Source: Arthrobacter sp.
Lineage (GTDB): Bacteria; Actinomycetota; Actinomycetes; Actinomycetales; Micrococcaceae
Assembly: GCA_023264815.1 (NCBI GenBank)
Contig: JAHFUZ010000002.1
Coordinates: forward strand, 124,001-188,000
Reading direction: 5' to 3'
DNA: 64,000 nt
Under the pieces are notes generated by a model, which had not been told where the DNA came from, did not search any database, and was given only the letters and a program-made list of their open reading frames with translations. Of the stretch, positions 39,013-46,000 are shown piece after piece. A program made the position numbers and the translations under genes. Every line of letters starts with the position of its first letter. Position 1 is the stretch's first letter.

Positions 39013-41533
39013 GAGCACGCCAGCATCGGGGGCGGACGCGCCAGCAGGTTCCGGACTCACCGCCGCGGACGTTCGGGAGCGCGTTCTGGCAGGCCTTGCC
39101 AACGGGGCACCGGAGGAATCCAGCCGAAGCCTCTGGCAGATCTTCCGGTCCAACGTGCTGACGCTGTTCAACGGCATCGTGGGCGGTTGCTTCCTCCTGC
39201 TCCTCCTGCTGGGCCAATGGAAGGACGCGCTCTTCGGTTTTGCCGCACTCAGCAATGCCGTGATCGGAGTGGTCCAGGAATACCGCGCCAAGAGGCTGCT
39301 GGACCAGCTGGCGGTGCTGGACGCCCCACGGGCCCGGGTGCTCCGTGACGGACACGTTGCGGACATTGCGGTTGCGGAGGTGGTAATGGACGATGTGCTG
39401 GTTCTGCAGGCCGGTGACCAGGTGGTGGCAGATGCCGTCATTATCGATGGGGACGGCCTGGAGGTTGACGAATCCCTCCTCACCGGCGAGTCCGAGCCCG
39501 TTGCCAAGTCCGGCGGTTCCACCGCCTTGTCCGGTTCCTCCGTAACGGCCGGGCAGGGACAGGCACGCGTGGTGGCTGTGGGCGCCGGATCGTATGCCAG
39601 CCGGCTCACCGCAGAGGCCAAACGCTTTTCACTGGTGAACTCGGAGATCCGGAACGGAATTGGCCGCGTGCTCCGCTGGATCAGCTGGGCGTTCCTTCCC
39701 GTTGTGGCGGTCATCGCCAACGGCCAGATGCAGGCGGAGGGCGGCTGGGACGCCGCCCTCCGCACCGGAGCCTGGGAGGGAGCGCTCGTCCGCGCGGTGG
39801 GTGCAGCGATCGCCATGATCCCGCTGGGACTTGTGCTCATGACCAGCGTGGCATTCGCCGTGGGTGGTGCCCGGCTGGCCCGCCTCAAGGTGCTGGTGCA
39901 GGAACTCGCCGCTGTGGAAGGCCTGGCCCGCGTGGATGTCTTCTGCATCGATAAGACCGGAACGTTGACAGAGGGCCGGGTGGTCTTCGATAAGGTGCAC
40001 GCAGCGGGCACTCACGGCCATGGACAGGAGCTTCCCCGCGGCTGGCGGGACGCCCTGGGCTGGTTCGGGGCGGACCCCCACGCCAACGCCACGGCCCGCT
40101 GCCTGGCACCTGCCTTTGCGTTCGACGGCGGCACGCCACCGGCCGCCGTCGTTCCTTTCAGCTCCGAACGGAAGTGGAGCGCCGCACGCTTTGCGCCGCC
40201 GCATGCTGCCGCGGGTACCTGGGTTCTTGGCGCCCCCGAGATGGTGCTCGCCGGCCCTGGCGCAACGGGGAACGGAGCCACAGAGGAACTCCTCAGCCGG
40301 TCCCGGCGCCTTGCGACCCGGGGGCTGCGCACCCTGGTGCTGGCACACACGGCGGAGCCGATTCCAGACTCGGAAACGGACGCTCCGCAACTGCCGCCCG
40401 GACTGGCGGCCGCCACCCTCCTGACGTTCCGGGAAAAAGTACGCCCGGACGCAGCAAAAACCCTGTCCTACTTCCGGGAGCAGGGCGTTGACATCAAGAT
40501 CCTCTCAGGCGACGACCACAGAACAGTGACGGCAGTGGCACGTGAGGTGGGGCTCGACGCCGGCGACGGCTACGACACCCGGAACCTCCCATCAGGGCAG
40601 CACGAACTCGAGGAGACGCTGGGCACCTTTTCCGTGTTTGGCCGCGTCACCCCCGCCCAGAAGAAGGAAATGGTTCTGGCGTTGCAGCGAATGGGGCACA
40701 CCGTCGCCATGACGGGCGATGGTGTCAACGACGCCCTGGCGCTGAAGGAAGCGGACATCGGCATCGCCATGGATACGGCGGCGCCCGCCACCAAGGCGGT
40801 GGCCCGCTTGGTGCTGTTGGACGGGCGGTTCGACAGGCTGCCTGCCGTGCTTGCGGAAGGCCGCCAGGTCATCGCCAACATTGAGCGGGTCTCGGTGCTG
40901 TTCCTCAGCAAAACAACCTACGCAGTCTGCCTCTCGGTGGTGTTCGGGGCGCTGATGTGGACTTATCCGTTCCTGCCCCGGCAGCTCTCCGCCACCGACG
41001 GCCTCACCATCGGCATCCCCGCGTTTTTCCTGGCCCTCATGAGCAACCCCCGCCGCTACCGGCCGGGATTCCTGCGGCGGTCACTGGCCATGGCAGTCCC
41101 CGCCGGGGTGATAGTGACGACGGCGGTGCTCGCCGTCCAGGCGTACTCCCGCGTGGCGGGGGGCTACAGCGAGAGCGCCAGCCGCACGGCCGCCGTGCTG
41201 ACCCTGTCCCTGGTGGCTTTGAGCATCCTGGCCGCGGTCAGCCGGCCCCTCACGGGTCTCCGGCTGGCCATCATCGGCGGCATGGGCGCGGGCGTGGTCC
41301 TGCTGATGACCGTCCCCTTCCTCACGGATTTCTTGATGCTCCAGTGGCCTCCGCCCGGACTCGCCACTGCGTCCCTGGTGGCGGCCGCCGCAGCCATCCT
41401 GGCCGTCCTGGTCCTGAGCTGGCTGCATGCGCGGCGCTACCCGCCTGACGCGTCCCGTGGCCCGGGCCGCCAGGTTCAGGCCGGGCTGTCAGGTCCAGTC
41501 GGCCGAAAGGTCCTGCGGCGGCCACCAGCGTGA
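39011..41533 (+). CDS. Cation-transporting P-type ATPase, CtpE-like
   Basis: 840 residues from GTG 39011 with AAGGTAGG before it. The N terminus (GLTAADVRERVLAGLANGAPEESSRSLWQIFRSNVLTLFN) matches the CtpE group. Motifs: actuator DESLLTGESEPV, membrane segment AMIPLGLVLMTSVAF, phosphorylation site CIDKTGTLTEG (Asp near 314), hinge MTGDGVNDALALKEADIG. Ten membrane helices are likely. Mycobacterial CtpE takes up calcium; the ion here is not proven. It is in line with the ADH gene and its DosR-like box, separated only by a flavodoxin remnant. Its 3' end overlaps the convergent PNPOx gene by 45 bp. Confidence 0.9.
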   Translation: MSTPASGADAPAGSGLTAADVRERVLAGLANGAPEESSRSLWQIFRSNVLTLFNGIVGGCFLLLLLLGQWKDALFGFAALSNAVIGVVQEYRAKRLLDQLAVLDAPRARVLRDGHVADIAVAEVVMDDVLVLQAGDQVVADAVIIDGDGLEVDESLLTGESEPVAKSGGSTALSGSSVTAGQGQARVVAVGAGSYASRLTAEAKRFSLVNSEIRNGIGRVLRWISWAFLPVVAVIANGQMQAEGGWDAALRTGAWEGALVRAVGAAIAMIPLGLVLMTSVAFAVGGARLARLKVLVQELAAVEGLARVDVFCIDKTGTLTEGRVVFDKVHAAGTHGHGQELPRGWRDALGWFGADPHANATARCLAPAFAFDGGTPPAAVVPFSSERKWSAARFAPPHAAAGTWVLGAPEMVLAGPGATGNGATEELLSRSRRLATRGLRTLVLAHTAEPIPDSETDAPQLPPGLAAATLLTFREKVRPDAAKTLSYFREQGVDIKILSGDDHRTVTAVAREVGLDAGDGYDTRNLPSGQHELEETLGTFSVFGRVTPAQKKEMVLALQRMGHTVAMTGDGVNDALALKEADIGIAMDTAAPATKAVARLVLLDGRFDRLPAVLAEGRQVIANIERVSVLFLSKTTYAVCLSVVFGALMWTYPFLPRQLSATDGLTIGIPAFFLALMSNPRRYRPGFLRRSLAMAVPAGVIVTTAVLAVQAYSRVAGGYSESASRTAAVLTLSLVALSILAAVSRPLTGLRLAIIGGMGAGVVLLMTVPFLTDFLMLQWPPPGLATASLVAAAAAILAVLVLSWLHARRYPPDASRGPGRQVQAGLSGPVGRKVLRRPPA

Positions 41534-41953
41534 GCGAAGCGGCACGGCGAACCGGCGTCCCGAGACCTCCACCGGACTGATCTGCACCAGATGTTCCTTG
41601 AGGCCGGCCTGCCAGGGTTCGCGGTCCGGACCGGCCTCATGCAGGCTCCCGGGGCTGCCTTCGAACGGCCCCGGCTGCCCCTTCACCACCACACTCCAGA
41701 CCTCGGTGGAGTAGGCATTCAGCCCATCGGCTTCGAAGGCAACGGCCGCGCCGGCAAGCAGGGCGCGAAGCTTCGTGCCGGGAGCCGTGCGGAAGACGAT
41801 CGTTTCACCCACCACCATGAAGTTGACGGGAAAGATCTCGGGGGCGGCGCCGTTGATCACGGCCAGCCGCCCGATGTAAGAGGCCTGCAGATACTTCCAG
41901 CAGTCCTCGGCGGAAAGGATTTCCGTTGGAGACTCTGAGGGGGAACTGCTCAT
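41489..41953 (-). CDS. Pyridoxamine 5'-phosphate oxidase-like flavin-binding protein (paralogue 3)
   Basis: 154 residues, split-barrel: CWKYLQASYIGRLAVINGAAPEIFPVNFMVVGETIVFRTAPGTKLRAL, EVWSVVVKGQPGPF, HLVQISPVEVSGRRFAV and terminal RWWPPQDL. It is closest to the 27402 paralogue (shared WWPP ending). ATG 41953 is used; the longer frame to 42037 would run through the DosR-like box. It is divergent from hsp20 with a shared box at 42027. Confidence 0.87.
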   Translation of the reverse strand: MSSSPSESPTEILSAEDCWKYLQASYIGRLAVINGAAPEIFPVNFMVVGETIVFRTAPGTKLRALLAGAAVAFEADGLNAYSTEVWSVVVKGQPGPFEGSPGSLHEAGPDREPWQAGLKEHLVQISPVEVSGRRFAVPLRSRWWPPQDLSADWT

Positions 41954-42026
41954 GCACCTGATCCTAGCCCTATACCGGGGCTCCCGGGTCGGGCGTCCCG
42001 GGCGGGAAACGGCACTCATGACCCGG

Positions 42027-42043
42027 CAGGGGACCAAAGCCTC
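42027..42043 (-). promoter_or_regulatory. DosR-like box between PNPOx paralogue 3 and hsp20
   Basis: Minus-strand GAGGCTTTGGTCCCCTG, nearly identical to the boxes at 46036 and 52613. It is 73 bp upstream of the leftward PNPOx gene and 84 bp upstream of hsp20, so it may be bidirectional. Confidence 0.68.
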
Positions 42044-42127
42044 TGGGTCGGTCCGGCGCGAGGCGGGAGGCTTAAGTGGTCGGGCCCAATCCGCACCCCG
42101 ACGGTCATTATTGCAAGGAGGCAGGCA

Positions 42128-42550
42128 ATGGCTGATTTGATGAAATGGTTTGACACCCGGCGTTCCCCCGTCGAGATGATTGAAAGGCTTTTCGAAGGGG
42201 ACACGGCGGCCTCAGGGATCCGGGTCGAGGAGGCAGTTGAAGGCAATACCCTGGTGGTCCGGGCCGAACTGCCTGGCATTGATCCGGAGAAGGACGTCAG
42301 CGTCACTATCGTGGACGGTGCCCTGGAGATCAAAGCCGAGCGCCGCGAACAGTCGGAGCAGAAGGGAAAGGACAGCTACCGGTCGGAGTTCCGGTACGGA
42401 TCGTTCGTCCGGAGGGTGGCATTGCCGGACGGCGTCAAACAGGACGACATCACTGCCTCCTACAAGGACGGGGTGCTGGAGGTCCGGAGCCCTGTCCCGG
42501 AGAAGGGCCAGCAACCGCCTGCCCGGAAGATCGAGATTACCCGCGGCTGA
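42128..42550 (+). CDS. Hsp20/alpha-crystallin small heat-shock protein
   Basis: A 140-residue chaperone. The alpha-crystallin domain (about 28-125) has NTLVVRAELPGIDPEKDVSVTIVDGALEIKAERRE, YGSFVRRVALPDGV and the GVLEV strand. AAGGAGG sits 6 bases before ATG 42128. The mycobacterial counterpart in function would be HspX/Acr, the best known DosR-regulated dormancy protein, and a DosR-like box is present upstream here too. Confidence 0.93.
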   Translation: MADLMKWFDTRRSPVEMIERLFEGDTAASGIRVEEAVEGNTLVVRAELPGIDPEKDVSVTIVDGALEIKAERREQSEQKGKDSYRSEFRYGSFVRRVALPDGVKQDDITASYKDGVLEVRSPVPEKGQQPPARKIEITRG

Positions 42551-42575
42551 TGCAAGCTTCGGGGCGAACCGGCGC

Positions 42576-43601
42576 TCAACCGAAGAGGACCGCTGCCTCC
42601 CGGTAGCGGTCCTCCGGCACGGTCTTGAGCCGGCCCAGTGCAGCCTGGAATCCGACGTTGACCAGGCTGGTCCCGCGCAGGGCCACCATGGTTCCCCATC
42701 GGCCGGCCGCGGCAGAGTCAACGGCGGCCATGCCCATCCTGGTTGCCAGCACCCTGTCGAAGGCGGTGGGGGCGCCGCCCCGTTGGATGTGTCCCAGGAC
42801 AGTGGCTCTGGTTTCGATTCCGGTCAGTTCCTTCAGTTCCTGTTCAAGCAGCAGGCTGATCCCGCCCAGCCGTGGCCTGCCGAAGGTGTCCAGGCCCCGC
42901 GGTGAGTACGGCGCCTGCTGCCCTTCCGGGACGAAGGCTTCGGCCACGACCACCAGGGGCGCCCGCCCGCGGTGGTGTGCAGACTCCACCCACCGCGCCA
43001 CCTGCAGTGTCGGAACCCGGTGCTCCGGAATGAGGATGGCATGGGCGCCTGAAGCCATCCCGGAATGGAGCGCGATCCAGCCGGCGTTCCGGCCCATGAC
43101 TTCGGCGATCATGCAGCGGTGATGGGATTCGCCTGTGGTCCGGAGCCTGTCGATCGCCTCGGTGGCCGTCTGGACGGCCGTGTCGAATCCGAAGGTGACA
43201 TCGGTGGCATCAAGGTCGTTGTCGATGGTTTTTGGAATACCCAGCACCTTGATTCCTGCATCTGAGAGTTCTTGTGCCGCGGCCAGGGTGCCCTCTCCCC
43301 CGATGGCGAGGAGCGCGTCCACGCCCAAGGATGAAAGGCTTCCGCGCACGGCCTCAATTCCGCCGTCCATCAACGGGTTCGTCCGGGAGGTCCCCAGGAT
43401 GGTGCCGCCCAGGCGGGAGAGCCCGCGTACGGCGGTCCGGGGCAGCGGGACCAGGTCCCGGTCAAGAACTCCACGCCAGCCGTCCCGGAATCCGGCGAAC
43501 TCGTAGCCGTAGGCGATGGTTCCCTTCAGGACCGCGCCGCGGATGACGGCATTGATGCCCGGGCAATCTCCCCCGCTGGTCAGGAGGCCCAGGCGTGTCA
43601 C
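42576..43601 (-). CDS. pfkA: 6-phosphofructokinase
   Basis: 341 residues, PfkA type. LTSGGDCPGINAVIRG is the phosphate-binding start. IGGEGTL near residue 100 carries Gly rather than the Asp of PPi-dependent enzymes, which suggests ATP use. PKTIDNDLDATDVTFGFDTA and EVMGRNAGWIAL follow. It phosphorylates fructose 6-phosphate in glycolysis. GTG 43601 overlaps the ppsA stop (GTGA), so PEP synthase and phosphofructokinase are translationally coupled, an odd pairing of opposite carbon fluxes. Mycobacterial DosR regulons include a different phosphofructokinase (PfkB). Confidence 0.93.
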   Translation of the reverse strand: MTRLGLLTSGGDCPGINAVIRGAVLKGTIAYGYEFAGFRDGWRGVLDRDLVPLPRTAVRGLSRLGGTILGTSRTNPLMDGGIEAVRGSLSSLGVDALLAIGGEGTLAAAQELSDAGIKVLGIPKTIDNDLDATDVTFGFDTAVQTATEAIDRLRTTGESHHRCMIAEVMGRNAGWIALHSGMASGAHAILIPEHRVPTLQVARWVESAHHRGRAPLVVVAEAFVPEGQQAPYSPRGLDTFGRPRLGGISLLLEQELKELTGIETRATVLGHIQRGGAPTAFDRVLATRMGMAAVDSAAAGRWGTMVALRGTSLVNVGFQAALGRLKTVPEDRYREAAVLFG

Positions 43602-46000
43602 GGCCCGGACGCCTCGGCGGCGGCGATGACCGGGACGGTCTTGAGGTAGGTATCGGGATTGAGGGAGATGGAATCAATGCCCTGGCGGACCAGGAACTGT
43701 GCAAAGTCCGCATGGTTGCTGGGTCCCTGGCCGCAGATGCCGATCTTGAGTCCGGCCGCGTGGGCTTTCCCGATGACCTGGGCGATCATCGTGGTGACAG
43801 CCTCGTCGCGTTCGTCGAACAGGCCGGCCAGCACCTCGGAGTCGCGGTCAACGCCCAGGACCAGTTGGGTGAGGTCGTTGGAGCCGATGGAGAAGCCGTC
43901 AAAACGCCGGGCGAATTCCGTGGCGAGGATGACGTTCGAGGGAATCTCGCACATCATGTACAGCTGGAGCCCCTCAGCTCCGCGGACCAGCCCGTTCTGG
44001 GCCATCACGCTGATCACCAGGTCTGCCTCCCGGGGCGTCCGGCAGAAGGGAACCATCACGATCACGTTGTCGAAGCCACGCACTTCACGCACCCGCTTCA
44101 GGGCCCGGCACTCCAGCGCGAATCCTTCCCGGTACCGGCCGTCGTAGTAGCGGGAGGCACCACGGAAGCCCAGCATGGGGTTCTCTTCGGGAGTTTCGAA
44201 CGGGCCGCCCCCGATCAGGTGGGCGTATTCGTTGCTTTTGAAGTCGCTGAGCCTGACGATCACGGGGTTCGGGTGGTAGGGCGCGGCAATCTTGGCGATG
44301 CCGGTGGCGAGCACGTCCACGAAGTATTCCTGGAGGTCTGCATAGCCGTGGGTGAGTTCCCGGATGTGCCCGGCCTCGCCGGGATCGGTCACGCGTTCGG
44401 GGTGCACCAGTGCCATCGGATGGATCCGGATGAGGTTGCTGATAATGAATTCCATCCTGGCCAGGCCCACGCCGGCCGCCGGCAGGCGCCACCAATGGAA
44501 GGCCGCCGACGGGCTCGCGATGTTGACCATCACGGCGGTTCGCGTCGCGGGCAGCGCCCCGAGGTCAACCTCTTCGACGTCAAACGCCAGGGTTCCAGCG
44601 TAGACTTCCCCGTCCTCGCCCCCCGCGCAGGAAAGCGTCAGGGGTTCACCGTGGCCCAGAACGGTGGTGGCGTTGCCGGTGCCGACGACGGCGGGCACGC
44701 CCAGTTCCCGGCTGACGATTGCGGCGTGGCTGGTGGGTCCCCCGTGGTCGGTCACGATGCCGGCGGCGCGCTGCATGATGGGGACCCAGTCGGGATCGGT
44801 CATCCTCGTGACGAGGATCGCCCCGTCCTGGAAGTCGTCGATGTCCCTGGCGTCCCTGACGACGCAGGCCACACCGTGGGCGATCGATTCGCCAACGGCG
44901 GCCCCGCTGGCGAGCAGCGGGCCGGCTTCGCGCAGGTGGTAGACGCTGAAGACGGATCCGCTGCGCCGCGCCTGGACCGTCTCCGGCCGGGCCTGCACCA
45001 TAAAGAGGGCCCCGGTGGACCCGTCCTTGGCCCACTCCATGTCCATTGGCCGCTGGTAGTGTTCCTCTACCGCCGCCGCCCAGCGGGCCAGCGTCACGAT
45101 TTCCGCATCGGTGAGCACAAAGGAACGGCGTTCCTGGTCTGACGTGTCCACGGTCCGCGTGCGGGCGTGGCCGCCACGGCTGTAGATCATCTTCCGCTCC
45201 TTGGCGCCCAGGGTCTTTTCGATGATGGGCACCAGTGCGGGGTTGGCCAGGAACGGCTTGAACACCTGGTATTTGTCCGGGTTGATGCTGCCCTGGACCA
45301 CGGTTTCGCCCAGGCCCCAGGCGGCGCTGATCAGGACGCTCCGGGGGAAGCCGGACTCTGTGTCGATGGAGAACATCACTCCGGAGGCACCCAGATCGGA
45401 CCGCACCATGGCCTGTACACCGATCGACAGGGCCACCTGGAGGTGGTCGAAGGCCTTGATTTCGCGGTAGCTGATGGCGCGGTCGGTAAAAAGGGAGGCG
45501 TAGCACCGCCGGCAGGCGTCCATGAGCTCGCGTTCGCCGGCAATGTTCAGGAAGGTTTCCTGCTGGCCGGCAAAGCTCGCGTCCGGGAGGTCCTCGGCGG
45601 TGGCGCTGCTGCGCACGGCCACCGAGGCCCTGGCGTGTCCTGTGCGCCTGGACAGCTCGCGGTAGTGCTCCTTGATGACGGCGGCGATACCCTCCGGGAA
45701 CTGTCCCTCCAGGATGAGTTCCCGGATGGCTTCCCCGGTCTGGCGCAGTGACGCCCGGCCGCCCCGGTATTCGCTGATCAGGGCACGAATGCCCGGCTCA
45801 ATGCCGTTGGCTTCAATGAAGGCCCGGTAGGCGGCGGCGGTGGTGGCAAAGCCCTCCGGGACGCGGACGCCCGCATTGCGCAGGGAACGGGTCAGCTCCC
45901 CGAGCGAGGCGTTCTTGCCGCCCACGTCCGGGACATCGTCCATCCCCACGTCCTCGAACCACACCACGTGCCCGCCGGTAACCGCTGTCCGTGATTTCAT
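43598..46000 (-). CDS. ppsA: Phosphoenolpyruvate synthase (own start inside the ATPase frame)
   Basis: 800 residues from ATG 46000, the normal length for PEP synthase. An N-terminal ATP-grasp domain (VGGKNASLGEL; RSSATAEDLPDASFAGQQETFLN) is followed by the phospho-His domain (TDHGGPTSHAAIVSREL, His near 425) and the PEP/pyruvate barrel (ICGQGPSNHADFAQFLV, Cys near 756). It converts pyruvate plus ATP to PEP, AMP and phosphate. GGAAGG stands 8 bases before the ATG, and a DosR-like box lies 35 bp upstream, so it can be expressed alone. The same frame is also open back through the upstream ATPase (see the fusion entry). Confidence 0.9.
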   Translation of the reverse strand: MKSRTAVTGGHVVWFEDVGMDDVPDVGGKNASLGELTRSLRNAGVRVPEGFATTAAAYRAFIEANGIEPGIRALISEYRGGRASLRQTGEAIRELILEGQFPEGIAAVIKEHYRELSRRTGHARASVAVRSSATAEDLPDASFAGQQETFLNIAGERELMDACRRCYASLFTDRAISYREIKAFDHLQVALSIGVQAMVRSDLGASGVMFSIDTESGFPRSVLISAAWGLGETVVQGSINPDKYQVFKPFLANPALVPIIEKTLGAKERKMIYSRGGHARTRTVDTSDQERRSFVLTDAEIVTLARWAAAVEEHYQRPMDMEWAKDGSTGALFMVQARPETVQARRSGSVFSVYHLREAGPLLASGAAVGESIAHGVACVVRDARDIDDFQDGAILVTRMTDPDWVPIMQRAAGIVTDHGGPTSHAAIVSRELGVPAVVGTGNATTVLGHGEPLTLSCAGGEDGEVYAGTLAFDVEEVDLGALPATRTAVMVNIASPSAAFHWWRLPAAGVGLARMEFIISNLIRIHPMALVHPERVTDPGEAGHIRELTHGYADLQEYFVDVLATGIAKIAAPYHPNPVIVRLSDFKSNEYAHLIGGGPFETPEENPMLGFRGASRYYDGRYREGFALECRALKRVREVRGFDNVIVMVPFCRTPREADLVISVMAQNGLVRGAEGLQLYMMCEIPSNVILATEFARRFDGFSIGSNDLTQLVLGVDRDSEVLAGLFDERDEAVTTMIAQVIGKAHAAGLKIGICGQGPSNHADFAQFLVRQGIDSISLNPDTYLKTVPVIAAAEASGP

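Noticed and set aside
43595-45142. 515-codon plus-strand frame opposite ppsA
   Set aside because: Shadow frame; the minus strand has PEP synthase motifs throughout.
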